Assembly: GCA_023428065.1 (NCBI GenBank)
Contig: JAEYZI010000056.1
Location: forward strand, 1-64,000
Direction of reading: 5' to 3'
Length of the DNA: 64,000 nucleotides
From: Actinomycetes bacterium
Lineage (GTDB): Bacteria > Actinomycetota > Actinomycetes > Actinomycetales > Microbacteriaceae
Of the stretch, positions 33,916-42,463 are shown one piece after another. The notes beneath the pieces are model-generated. The model made no database searches. It had not been told where the DNA came from and was given only the letters and a program-made list of their open reading frames with translations. How positions within the stretch are numbered: position 1 is the stretch's first letter; each line of letters starts with the position of its first letter. A program made the position numbers and the translations under genes.

Positions 33916-34131
33916 ATGACGAACCGCACCAGCGGGTCCCGCCGCTATCGCAAGGTCCAAGACCGTCGCGTGTGGGTGTTCTCGGAACTGAACCACGAGC
34001 TCACGCCGGAGCATCTCGCGAAGGTCATCGCGGCCGCCGCCCTGGAACGAGCACGGCTGGAGCGCGACGCGCAGGCCGAGCAGCAACGGGACCGGCCGGC
34101 CGCACCCGGCGATGAGGAGCAGACTCCATGA
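33916..34131 (+). CDS. small charged backbone protein
   Basis: A 71-residue basic-then-acidic protein with a central helix (LTPEHLAKVIAAAALERARL). AAAGGAGG precedes the ATG. It overlaps the VirD4-like gene by 4 nt, indicating coupled expression with the transfer ATPase. Confidence 0.55.
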   Translation: MTNRTSGSRRYRKVQDRRVWVFSELNHELTPEHLAKVIAAAALERARLERDAQAEQQRDRPAAPGDEEQTP

Positions 34132-36257
34132 GCGGCCTCGACTTTATCCGCATCCACCACCGGCTGCCGATCGACCCAGCCGCAGTGTCCCGGCTACTGG
34201 GGCGGCTCAGTCAACCGGATTCGCCCCGCCCGTTGGTGCTCGAGACCCGTGCCGACGATGCCGGGATTCGGTTCTTCGTCGGCACTTCCCGGGATCGCCT
34301 CGCGCACACGATCCGACTGCTGGAGCAGCACCTCGACGGCGTCCGCGCCGAGCGCTGCCCTGACCGCGAGCCGGTAGTGGCGAGCGGTCGGGTGACGGTC
34401 TCGCCGAACGGGCTGCCCCTGGACACTGACGCTAGTGAGCAGACGATCTACAACCTCTACGGGGCGTTCGCTTCACGCCGAGACGGGGAATCCCTGGTGC
34501 TCCAGCTCAGCCTCGGTCGCGGGCATCGCCCCTCGCCGGTGCCGCGCGGCGCCTCTGATCCCCGCGACTCGCTCTTGAGCGCGCTCCTGCGCGGTTCTCA
34601 GCCCGCACCTGCAGAGGTGCGCAGCCGCCTGCGGTTCCGTGCCGAACAGCCCAGCATCGGCGCGACGGTGCGGCTCGGAGTGGCCGCCGCCACTCCCGCT
34701 CGCCGTCAAGCGCTCATTCTCGAAATGCTTGGCGCTTTGCGCACACTCGAGGCGCCTGGCGTCCACGTGGGCGTCGTTCGCGAAACGGCTGCGGCCCTCA
34801 ACGATGCGCGCCCGGGGAGGCAGTCGGAGCTCGCCACGTCGGAACTTGTCGCGCTTATGGGGTGGCCTCTCGGCGACGGGCACCTCCCTGGCATGCCAGG
34901 TCTCCACCCGAAGCAACTGCCGCCACCAGCCGTCATGCCAACCCGCGGCAGCGTCTTCGCCACCGCAACCACGCCGGGCGACGAACGCCCGATACGACTC
35001 GATCCACTCGGAAGGCTGCAGCATCTCGTCGCGACGGGCCCTACGGGGTCAGGGAAGTCGATGGTGATCGCCCGCCTGGCGCTCGAGGACGTCCGCGAAG
35101 GTCGCGCCTGTGTACTGGTGGATCCGAAGCGGCAGCTGGTGGACTTCATCATCGATCGCATCCCCGAAGAACGCACCGGGGAGATCGTCGTCCTGGACGC
35201 GGCGGATGCATCGCCGGTAGGCTTCAATCCGCTCGACACCGAAGGCCGCAACACGGACGTCGTCGTCGACGGAATCCTTGCCGTGTTCAAGGCGGTCTTC
35301 GAGGACGGGTGGGGACCACGTACCGAAGACCTCTTGCACGCCGGCCTGCTGACCCTCGCTCGAGCAGGCGAGACACGAGGACTGCCGTACACACTTCTCG
35401 ACCTTCCGACCCTGCTCACTGACGCCAGCTTCCGGCGGAGTGTCGTCGGCGCGGTCGCCGCCGACCCGACCATGTCTTCCTTCTGGGCTGCCTACGATGA
35501 GCTCAGCCCCGGCGCCCGAGCGAACATCATCGCCGCGCCGATGAACAAGCTCCGCAAGTATGTGCTCCGTCGCGGCCTCGCCGCCGTGCTCGGGCAACCA
35601 CGCCCCGCGTTCCGGCTGCGGGATGTCTTCCGCGAAGGCCGCACAGTCCTCGTACCGCTGAACGACGCGCTCCTGGGCCCGGGCGCCGCACAGCTGCTGG
35701 GCAGCCTTGTCGTGGCCGAAGTGTGGCTGGCAACCCTGGAACGAGCCGCCGAACCCGACCCGACCATTCGCCCTGCGGCGATCTACATCGACGAGGTGCA
35801 ACAGTTCCTGCACCTGCCCACGTCAATCGCCGACGCCCTGGCGACGTCGCGCTCCTACGGGGTCTCGTGGAACTTCGCGCACCAGTACCGCAAGCAGCTC
35901 CCCAGCCAGATGCGCGCCGCCTTCGACGCCAACGCGCGCAACAAAATCGTCTTCGCCTGCGACACCGGCGACGCCAACGACTTCGCCCGGATGAGCAGCG
36001 GGCTCGCACCCGCGGACTTCCAAGCGCTGCCTCCTTACGAGATCTACGCGCGGATCGTGTACGGCGGCGCTCAGTCTGGATGGTTCTCTGCCCGCACGCT
36101 GCCACCTGATAGCTCACTCGGCCGCCGCCAGGCGGTCCTCGCTGCCAGCCGTGCTCGCTACGGCGCCAACCAGACGACCACCAGCCGACCGCCCGAGCCG
36201 ACGGTTGCTACGCCGCCCAATACCGCTGCTGGGCACCGGAAAGAGAGGCGGCGATGA
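34128..36257 (+). CDS. VirD4/TraG-like conjugation ATPase
   Basis: A 709-residue protein. Walker A GPTGSGKS is near residue 304 and Walker B AAIYIDEVQQFLHLP near 545. A late GVSWNFAHQYRKQLPSQM segment is typical of coupling proteins and VirB4-like conjugation ATPases. No membrane helices, so it is the soluble type seen in actinobacterial elements. Its partners for a full mating channel are not in the window. Confidence 0.78.
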   Translation: MSGLDFIRIHHRLPIDPAAVSRLLGRLSQPDSPRPLVLETRADDAGIRFFVGTSRDRLAHTIRLLEQHLDGVRAERCPDREPVVASGRVTVSPNGLPLDTDASEQTIYNLYGAFASRRDGESLVLQLSLGRGHRPSPVPRGASDPRDSLLSALLRGSQPAPAEVRSRLRFRAEQPSIGATVRLGVAAATPARRQALILEMLGALRTLEAPGVHVGVVRETAAALNDARPGRQSELATSELVALMGWPLGDGHLPGMPGLHPKQLPPPAVMPTRGSVFATATTPGDERPIRLDPLGRLQHLVATGPTGSGKSMVIARLALEDVREGRACVLVDPKRQLVDFIIDRIPEERTGEIVVLDAADASPVGFNPLDTEGRNTDVVVDGILAVFKAVFEDGWGPRTEDLLHAGLLTLARAGETRGLPYTLLDLPTLLTDASFRRSVVGAVAADPTMSSFWAAYDELSPGARANIIAAPMNKLRKYVLRRGLAAVLGQPRPAFRLRDVFREGRTVLVPLNDALLGPGAAQLLGSLVVAEVWLATLERAAEPDPTIRPAAIYIDEVQQFLHLPTSIADALATSRSYGVSWNFAHQYRKQLPSQMRAAFDANARNKIVFACDTGDANDFARMSSGLAPADFQALPPYEIYARIVYGGAQSGWFSARTLPPDSSLGRRQAVLAASRARYGANQTTTSRPPEPTVATPPNTAAGHRKERRR

Positions 36258-36356
36258 ACGCCCGGAGACGTCCGTTCGGCGTTCCGGTCGGGCTTCCATC
36301 CGCTGCACCGACCGAGCCCACCACAGGCCGCCACGTGGCCGCACACGGGCCAATCC

Positions 36357-36399
36357 GGGATGGGACTCCCCTCGATATCAGGGGTCAACTCCCCATCCC
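36357..36399 (+). repeat. nested inverted repeat before the replication-relaxation gene
   Basis: Outer arms GGGATGGG (36357-36364) and CCCATCCC (36392-36399). Inner arms CCCCT (36368-36372) and AGGGG (36380-36384). The structure sits 16 nt before the ATG of the replication-relaxation gene, over its leader. It could be an origin or nick-site hairpin, or a translational control. Confidence 0.45.
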
Positions 36400-36414
36400 A
36401 GGAAGGAGCCCCCG

Positions 36415-37248
36415 ATGAACATCGATGAGACCCCTAAGCAGCGGAGCACGGGCGAGCTGCTCGAGCTGCTCACCGAACGCGACCTTCTGATCCTGAAGGA
36501 TCTTGAGCAGTTCCGACTGCTCTCGACACGACACATCCAGCGCCTCCGCTTCACCAAGCACACCTCCCAGAGCTCCGCGACACGCACCACCGTCCGAGTG
36601 CTCGACCGGCTTGAGGGACACCACCTCATTGCCAGGCTCCCCCGGCGTATCGGCGGGGTCGTGCGAGGCAGCGCAGCCAACGTCTGGCAACTGACCTCGA
36701 CCGGTGAGCGCCTCCTGCGCCGCCTCGCCGGGGCCGACAGCCGACGCCGCTACGTCGAACCCTCCACGCAGTTCACCGCCCATACCCTTGCCACCGCCGA
36801 TACCGCCGTCGAGATCCTCGAAGCCGCCGAAAGGGGCCGCTTCGAACTGCTCGAGCTTGAAGCCGAACCGGACTGCTGGCGCGACTACCTCAACGCGGCA
36901 GGGAGCCGCGAGTGGCTCAAGCCCGATCTGCTCGTCGTCACCGCCGACGACGCCTTCGAGAGCCACTACTTCCTTGAGGTCGACCGGGGCACCGAACACC
37001 TGCCCGCGGTGCTCCGCAAGTGCGAGAACTACCACCGCTACTGGCGCTCCGGAAACGAGCAGGCCGCCCGCGGCGTCTTCCCCTCCGTGCTGTGGATCGT
37101 CCCCGACGAGAAGCGTGCCGAGATTTTCCGTACGGCGATCCGCGGCCACCCGACGCTCGCAGCCGACCTTTTCCAGGTCACGACGCCAGCAGACGCCGTG
37201 ACCGCTATCGCACCCGAACAACACCCCGTGAAAGGAGGAACCCCATGA
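36415..37248 (+). CDS. replication-relaxation family protein
   Basis: A 277-residue protein from ATG 36415 (GGAAGGAG upstream). The N-terminal winged helix (LTERDLLILKDLEQFRLLST, HIQRLRF, VLDRLEGHHLIARLPRRIGG) and the C-terminal part (FLEVDRGTEHLPAVLRKCEN) are the marks of the Replic_Relax family in actinobacterial and plasmid elements. Probably the initiator/relaxosome-like factor. It overlaps the next gene (ATGA). Confidence 0.8.
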   Translation: MNIDETPKQRSTGELLELLTERDLLILKDLEQFRLLSTRHIQRLRFTKHTSQSSATRTTVRVLDRLEGHHLIARLPRRIGGVVRGSAANVWQLTSTGERLLRRLAGADSRRRYVEPSTQFTAHTLATADTAVEILEAAERGRFELLELEAEPDCWRDYLNAAGSREWLKPDLLVVTADDAFESHYFLEVDRGTEHLPAVLRKCENYHRYWRSGNEQAARGVFPSVLWIVPDEKRAEIFRTAIRGHPTLAADLFQVTTPADAVTAIAPEQHPVKGGTP

Positions 37249-37529
37249 CACCCATCGCCACCACCCCTGACCAGAGTGAACGCACCACGCAGCTCGTCGA
37301 GCTCTGGCTCACCCTGGATATCGAAGCGCAGCACGAGGCGCTCGCACGGATCATCGCCGCCGCCGTCCACCCCGGACAAGGCTCCGCCCTCGAACGATTC
37401 GCCGGCACCGGGAACCTCGACCCCGAAGCCGCCCTCAATGAGATCAACCGCGCCCGCGTCCCGCTCGAGCAGGAAGCCTGGCTCGACAGCCTGGGCCGGT
37501 TCATCCTCTACCGCGGAGGTCGACCATGA
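37245..37529 (+). CDS. small element protein
   Basis: A 94-residue acidic helical protein, start overlapping the previous stop, AAAGGAGG upstream. Sequence (LVELWLTLDIEAQHEALARI) is helical; no family is recognised. Overlaps the next gene by 4 nt. Confidence 0.6.
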   Translation: MTPIATTPDQSERTTQLVELWLTLDIEAQHEALARIIAAAVHPGQGSALERFAGTGNLDPEAALNEINRARVPLEQEAWLDSLGRFILYRGGRP

Positions 37530-38326
37530 CCGAGCACGAACCCCATCCGCTGGGCGCTGGCGGCAGCCCTGAGCGGCTGACACGCACCGCCAGCAAGTAC
37601 GAAGGCTGGATCGCCGAAGGCATCACCGCCGCTCACACAGAGTCCCGCGAAATCGACCTGATGACCGCACGCCTCATCGGCCACGTCCTCGGCCGCGCAA
37701 CCGGACGCACCTCCGCCCTCGCCGACTTCGGACGCAGTGGAGAAGGGGACTACGAAAGCCTCCGCGACGAGTACTTACCCCTCTACGCCGACCCCACCAC
37801 GCCGCCAGAGATTCGCGAATGGATCGACTGGCTCGGCACCCACCTCGTCGAACGTGACCACCTCGGCTCCGGCCGCCAATACATGAACGAGCACCTGCCG
37901 CCGAAGCTCAAGCAACTCCTCGTGCGCACCGACATCCGTATCGACAGCGACCGGTTCACCGTTCACGTGCCGGCCGATGCCTCGTCGATGGACATCGCTC
38001 AACTGGAGCAGCACCTCGCACAACTCGACCTCAGTTGGGACGAGGCGCTCCAGGCGTTCCTCTCGCTCCCCCACGTGAACGCACTCACGGAAGACATCAC
38101 GGTCGCGTTCAGCAACAGCTACATCGCAACCTTCCACAACCTGGAGGACGCCGTCGATGGGCTGTTGGAGATCGACGAGTGGGCGAAGGACATCACCGAG
38201 TACGCGAACGATCGAGGCTTCGCGATCGAGAGCCTTAGTCCCGACTACGAAGTCCTCGCCGAGCGTGTGCGGGATGCCTACGACCTCGTCGACTGGAGGG
38301 GGAAGCTCTATGGCTTCTACAAGTAG
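37526..38326 (+). CDS. conserved-looking acidic element protein
   Basis: A 266-residue acidic protein, the last in the backbone operon before the recombinase. It has long helical blocks (EIDLMTARLIGHVLGRATG; MDIAQLEQHLAQLDLSWDEA) and an acidic C-terminal part. Acidic DNA-mimic antirestriction proteins sit at such positions, but similarity is too weak to assign ArdA. Confidence 0.55.
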   Translation: MTEHEPHPLGAGGSPERLTRTASKYEGWIAEGITAAHTESREIDLMTARLIGHVLGRATGRTSALADFGRSGEGDYESLRDEYLPLYADPTTPPEIREWIDWLGTHLVERDHLGSGRQYMNEHLPPKLKQLLVRTDIRIDSDRFTVHVPADASSMDIAQLEQHLAQLDLSWDEALQAFLSLPHVNALTEDITVAFSNSYIATFHNLEDAVDGLLEIDEWAKDITEYANDRGFAIESLSPDYEVLAERVRDAYDLVDWRGKLYGFYK

Positions 38327-38593
38327 CCGCGCCCGACCACCGACAGGCCCCGAAAGGGCGTTCTCCTACGGCAGACGGCGAACGATGCGGAATAGTCAAC
38401 AGCCCCGGATATACGGGCCTGACGAGGTAAAATGGGAAGGTAAACGGAGCACGCAACCGATGGCGAATCACGCATCGGGCCTGCGCCCCGGCCCACTGAA
38501 TCACGGGGCGCCAACTCCACCACAACCTCTCTCTCGAAACCGAGTACATGCTCGTCTCGAGGCTGTCCTCTCGCATCCGAAAGGAGGGCAGCC
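38327..38593. promoter_or_regulatory. upstream region of the recombinase
   Basis: 267 bp. TAAAAT at about 38428-38433 is a possible -10 box, and AAAGGAGG stands before the ATG. No other gene supported. Confidence 0.35.
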
Positions 38594-40471
38594 ATGAGCC
38601 TGCCCGAAACGACCCCCTTCGCCTTTGCCGGAGCGCCCGCACCGCTGCCGCCAGTTGAGGTCGAGCGCGAACGGTTCGAGCCGACTGCCTCTATCGCGGA
38701 CGGACCGCCAACGGTTCCGGCTGGCAGCCGAGCAGTCGTCTACCTCCGGGTCTCGTCCAAGGGACAGGTCAACACCGACTACGACCCGGAAGGCATCTCC
38801 ATCCCAGCGCAGCGAATCGCGTGCACTCGCAAGGCAGAGCAGCTCGGACTCACGGTCGTCGCCGAGTACGTCGAAGCCGGACAGTCCGCCACCGAAATGA
38901 CGAAGCGCGTCGAGTTCCAACGGATGCTCGAACGCATCCGCCGAGATCGAGACGTCGACTACGTCGTCGTCTACAAGCTGTCGCGCTTCGCCCGGAACCG
39001 CACCGACGATGCCATCGTGATGGCTGACCTGCAGAAACGCGGCGTCACCCTGATCTCCGCGACCGAGCAGATTGATGCCACCCCTGTCGGTCAGCTCATG
39101 CACGGCATCCTCGCCGCCTTCAACGAGTACCGCTCCCGTGAAGACGGGGCGGACATCGCCTACAAGATGGGCCAGAAAGCCAAGAACGGTGGCACCCTCG
39201 GGAAAGCCCCCCTCGGCTACCTCAACATCACCGACAACATCGACGGTCGACGCATCAACACCATCGGACTCGATCCCGACCGCGCACCCTTCGTGAAGCT
39301 CGCCTTCGAACTGTACGCAGCCGGGCAGCACACCTTTCAAGACATCGCTGACGAACTCAGCGACCGCGGCCTCACCACCCGACCAACCCAACGCCGACCG
39401 GCCGGCCCCGTTTCCGACTCCAAGATCCACCAGATGCTTCGCGACCGTTACTACCTGGGCGAAGTGCGCTACAAGGGCGACTACTTCGACGGACGCCACG
39501 AGGCGCTCATCGATGCCCGCCTGTTCGAGCGAGTCCAGACTTTGCTCGATTCGCGCGGCTACTCCGGCGAACGGCGACGACGACACGATCACTATCTGAA
39601 GGGCACGGTCTGGTGCGGGAGGTGCCGCCTCGAAGACCAGATCAACCGAAGAATGATCCTGATGCGCGCCGTAGGACGACAGGGCAACCCCTACTGGTAC
39701 TTCTTCTGCCGCGGCGTCCAAGACCACAGCTGCGACGCGCCGTACTCCAACCTTGACCGACTCGAAGCGGCTATCGAGGAGCACTACCGCTCGATCACCT
39801 TCCGACCTGACTTCGTCGCCGCCATCCGCGCCGTACTCCGGGCAGCCGTCGATGACCAGGTTGGGGCTCAGAAGCTCCTCCGCGATCAGAGCCAGGCGCA
39901 ACTCGCACGCCTCACCACCCAGGAGGACAACCTCATCGAACTCGCAGCAGACGGCGGCATCGATACCACCCGGGTGCGCGCCAAGCTGCGGGAGCTCGGC
40001 CGACAACGCAAGGAGCTTCAAGAACGCCTGGAAGCGATCGACAACGACCTCGCACCGGGCGCCGAGTACCTAGACGCCCACGTCGCGCTCCTCGAGCGCC
40101 CCCACGAGCTCTACCGCTTCGCAAGCGACGAAACGCGCAAGCTCCTCAACCAAGCCATCTTCAAGCGCATCTACGTCGTCAACGAGGAAGTCATCGGCGA
40201 CGAACTCAACAGCCCCATGCGGGAACTCCTCGCGGCAGAGCGCGGCTGGGCAAGCCACCTGGACGGCGCGACCGCGGAGGCTGCAGTCGCCGCCGCACAA
40301 TACGAGGTCGCCCGCCACGAGCCGCTGCCAAACGAAAAGCAGGCCATCGATACCGATGGCCTGCTAGATGATCTCGTCCTGGCTCTGATCTCCGACCCTG
40401 CGGAAAGGGTTAGCGATTGCAGTAAGCCTCATATGGTGCGCCCGGAGGGACTCGAACCCCCAACCTTCTGA
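38594..40471 (+). CDS. large serine recombinase (integrase) of the element
   Basis: A 625-residue protein. Resolvase domain: VVYLRVSSKGQ with the catalytic Ser at about 54, and YKLSRFARNR. Recombinase domain: KAPLGYLN ... YYLGEVRYKG. Zinc ribbon: Cys pairs WCGRC (about 340) and FFCRG/HSCDAP (about 378-385). Coiled coil: about 440-510. The last 12 codons are the tRNA-Arg gene read antisense (MVRPEGLEPPTF), created by integration. In the excised form the frame would continue instead into the HTH ORF at 13946. AAAGGAGG supports the ATG. Confidence 0.9.
   Translation: MSLPETTPFAFAGAPAPLPPVEVERERFEPTASIADGPPTVPAGSRAVVYLRVSSKGQVNTDYDPEGISIPAQRIACTRKAEQLGLTVVAEYVEAGQSATEMTKRVEFQRMLERIRRDRDVDYVVVYKLSRFARNRTDDAIVMADLQKRGVTLISATEQIDATPVGQLMHGILAAFNEYRSREDGADIAYKMGQKAKNGGTLGKAPLGYLNITDNIDGRRINTIGLDPDRAPFVKLAFELYAAGQHTFQDIADELSDRGLTTRPTQRRPAGPVSDSKIHQMLRDRYYLGEVRYKGDYFDGRHEALIDARLFERVQTLLDSRGYSGERRRRHDHYLKGTVWCGRCRLEDQINRRMILMRAVGRQGNPYWYFFCRGVQDHSCDAPYSNLDRLEAAIEEHYRSITFRPDFVAAIRAVLRAAVDDQVGAQKLLRDQSQAQLARLTTQEDNLIELAADGGIDTTRVRAKLRELGRQRKELQERLEAIDNDLAPGAEYLDAHVALLERPHELYRFASDETRKLLNQAIFKRIYVVNEEVIGDELNSPMRELLAAERGWASHLDGATAEAAVAAAQYEVARHEPLPNEKQAIDTDGLLDDLVLALISDPAERVSDCSKPHMVRPEGLEPPTF
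40414..40442. other. attR: right attP arm plus core repeat
   Basis: CGATTGCAGTA (40414-40424), 8 nt, then core ATGGTGCGCC (40433-40442). The core is the tRNA-Arg 3' end with its encoded CCA. The arm is the reverse complement of the left arm at 13967-13977. Confidence 0.75.
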
Positions 40472-40509
40472 TCCGTAGTCAGATGCTCTATCCATTGAGC
40501 TACGGGCGC
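40434..40509 (-). tRNA. tRNA-Arg (ACG), integration target
   Basis: A 76-nt gene including an encoded CCA. The 7-bp acceptor stem GCGCCCG/CGGGCGC, the D arm GCTC/GAGC, the anticodon loop CTACGGA (anticodon ACG) and the T arm with TTCGAGT all fold. The element border falls in its 3' end and regenerates it fully. Confidence 0.95.
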
Positions 40510-40595
40510 ATGCTGTCGAAGTGACAACCTGAAGACTCTATCATCCGTTCCGGGTCGCGGTGACGCGCCCCGGGCGCGGGGGAGAGCGCGCGGTC

Positions 40596-41198
40596 TCAGA
40601 TCCAGCCGCGCTCCTCCGCGAGGCGCACGGCCTGCTGTCGCGTCTCGACCGAGAGCTTGCCGAGGATCGCGGAGACGTGGTTGCGCACGGTGCCCGGCGC
40701 GAGCGACAGGGCCTTCGCGATCTGGCGCGTCGTCTCGCCGCGCCTGCCCGCGCGGAGCACGTCGAGCTCCCGATCGGTGAGGGGGCAGCGCTCGTCGCTC
40801 AGCGCGTCGGCGGCGATCTCCGGGTCGACGTAGCGGCCGCCCGCGGCGATGCGCCTGATGACCTCCGCGACCTCATCGGCGCCGCGCGACTTCGGCAGGA
40901 ACCCCGCGACCCCGGATGCGAGCGCCCGCCGCAGCACGCCCGGCCCCGCGTGCCGCGTGATCACGAGGCAGCGCGTCGCGATCATCCTCTGCAGGCGCCT
41001 CGCGACCTCGATGCCGTCGAGCCCCGGCATCTCGACGTCGAGCACGCACACATCCGGCACGAGCTCCTTGGCACGCTCGAGCGCCTCCTCGCCCGTCGCG
41101 CACTCGGCGACGACGTCGATGTCGGGCTCGAGTCGCAGAAGCGCGGCGAGCGCGGAGCGGATCATGGCCTCGTCGTCGGCGAGCAGCACCCGGATCAT
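40596..41198 (-). CDS. NarL/LuxR-type response regulator
   Basis: A 200-residue protein. Receiver domain with acidic pocket ADDE (8-10) and phospho-acceptor Asp54 in CVLDVEMPG; the usual Lys is in FLPKSRG. C-terminal LuxR helix-turn-helix (LTDRELDVLRAGRRGETTRQ, GTVRNHVSAILGKL). It is closest in layout to DesR. It overlaps the kinase gene by 4 nt (ATGA). Confidence 0.9.
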   Translation of the reverse strand: MIRVLLADDEAMIRSALAALLRLEPDIDVVAECATGEEALERAKELVPDVCVLDVEMPGLDGIEVARRLQRMIATRCLVITRHAGPGVLRRALASGVAGFLPKSRGADEVAEVIRRIAAGGRYVDPEIAADALSDERCPLTDRELDVLRAGRRGETTRQIAKALSLAPGTVRNHVSAILGKLSVETRQQAVRLAEERGWI

Positions 41199-42352
41199 CC
41201 GACTCCCCCCGGGACCGTCACGACCACCGTGAACGCGTCGTCCGCGCGTTCGACCGCGAGCGCACCCCCCGCTTGCTCCGCACGGCGGCGGATGCCGTCG
41301 AGCCCGGAGCCGCTGCCGTCATCCGGTGCCTCCGCCTCCGCATCGTTCGCGATCTCGTAGCGCCACACCGCGCCGGACCGATCGAGGCTCAAGCGCGCCC
41401 ACCGCCCGCCGCCGTGACGCAGCGCGTTCGTCGTGGTCTCACGGATGACGGGGCCGAGGACGTCCGCGGGCGCCTCGTCGGCGTCCGCGCCGATCGAGGC
41501 CTGAGCCGTGGCGCCGGCCGCGCGCAGCAGGTCGACCGCGTTCGCGAGCTCGTCGCGCAGCGGCACCGAGCGGAACCGGGTCGCGAGGTCGCGAGTGCCC
41601 TGGCGTGCGGCATCCACACTCGCGCGAGCGGCGCGCAGGTGCTCCGCCGACGCCGCGGGATCCGACTCGCGCAGCCGGTCGGCGAGCTCGAGCTGGAGTG
41701 CGATCACCTGGAGGTGATGCCCCTGCAGGTCGTGCACGTCGGTCGCCACGCGCAAGCGCTCCTGGCTCGCGGCGTAGCGGGCCTCCGTCGCACGCGCGCG
41801 GTCGAGCGTGATGAGCACATCCCACCACCACAGCGACGACACGGTCACGACGGGGAGCAGCGTCGCATACAGGCCGGACAGCCAGTCGCCGGTGGCGACC
41901 GGGCCCTCGACCACGAGCCAGAGGACGAGGAGCACGGCGACGACCCCGATCACGACGCGCAGCCGGAGGCCGGGCGGCCAGTTCAGAAGCACGACGGACT
42001 GGAGCACGGTGGCCGCGGTGACGAGCCACGACCCGCTCAGCCACCCTCCCGCAGCGCCCGCGAGAAGGGCGACCCCGAGGCACACGAGCACACGCGCGCG
42101 GCCCTCGCCCGGGAGCTGGTCGGTGCGGTGGCGGTAGGCGACGAGCAGCGGGACGGTGCTCGCACACCAGACGAGCCCCGCGACGCCCACCGCCCCCGCC
42201 GCGAGCGGCCCGCGATCGATGGCCTCCGCGGTCCAGACGGAGACCATGACGAGTTCGAACACGAGCACGGCGGTGAGCGTGTACCACCACGTCGCCGTCA
42301 CCCCGCGGGTGAGTCGCGCGGACACCTCGAGCGGCGTTCGGGTTCGGGTCAC
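41195..42352 (-). CDS. DesK-type sensor histidine kinase
   Basis: A 385-residue kinase with about five to six N-terminal membrane helices, then the HisKA_3 motif DVHDLQGHHLQV (phospho-His) and an HATPase with ETTTNALRHGGG and GSGLDGIRRRAEQAGG. No extracellular sensor domain, as in DesK-type membrane or thermal sensors. Partner of the downstream regulator. GTG start 6 nt after TAGGGT, so probably leaderless. Confidence 0.88.
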   Translation of the reverse strand: MTRTRTPLEVSARLTRGVTATWWYTLTAVLVFELVMVSVWTAEAIDRGPLAAGAVGVAGLVWCASTVPLLVAYRHRTDQLPGEGRARVLVCLGVALLAGAAGGWLSGSWLVTAATVLQSVVLLNWPPGLRLRVVIGVVAVLLVLWLVVEGPVATGDWLSGLYATLLPVVTVSSLWWWDVLITLDRARATEARYAASQERLRVATDVHDLQGHHLQVIALQLELADRLRESDPAASAEHLRAARASVDAARQGTRDLATRFRSVPLRDELANAVDLLRAAGATAQASIGADADEAPADVLGPVIRETTTNALRHGGGRWARLSLDRSGAVWRYEIANDAEAEAPDDGSGSGLDGIRRRAEQAGGALAVERADDAFTVVVTVPGGVG

Positions 42353-42358
42353 GCGTCC

Positions 42359-42364
42359 ACCCTA
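42359..42364 (-). promoter_or_regulatory. -10 box of the two-component operon
   Basis: TAGGGT on the minus strand, 6 nt before the GTG start of the kinase, giving a leaderless transcript. Confidence 0.45.
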
Positions 42365-42463
42365 CGGTCGTGACAAAAGTCATGGGCGCCGCGTGAGGAT
42401 CACCCCCCGAGCGATGACGACACGACACTTCCCGGGGAGCGACGCCCGCGGTGAACTCGAGCC

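Larger units (their letters stand above)
13946..40442. mobile_element. integrative element in tRNA-Arg, serine-recombinase type
   Basis: The borders are the direct repeats ATGGTGCGCC at 13946-13955 and 40433-40442. The right copy is the 3' end of tRNA-Arg (antisense), so the tRNA stays intact. The inner flanks carry inverted 11-mers, TACTGCAATCG (13967-13977) and CGATTGCAGTA (40414-40424), as expected for the two halves of a serine-integrase attP. GC content falls visibly inside. Contents: a large serine recombinase, a replication-relaxation protein, a VirD4-like ATPase and several defence-like cargo modules. No relaxase, VirB4 or TrbL is visible, so it is probably mobilisable or decayed. Confidence 0.85.

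Noticed and set aside
37526..38326. Assignment as ArdA antirestriction protein
   Set aside because: Acidic and at a plausible position, but no conserved ArdA motif could be identified.
40433..40471. Recombinase C-terminal residues MVRPEGLEPPTF as a functional motif
   Set aside because: They are tRNA-Arg read antisense. The same phrase appears on many integrases for this trivial reason.
41273..42373. Plus-strand frame opposite the histidine kinase
   Set aside because: No domain and biased composition; the opposite strand has a complete DesK-type kinase.
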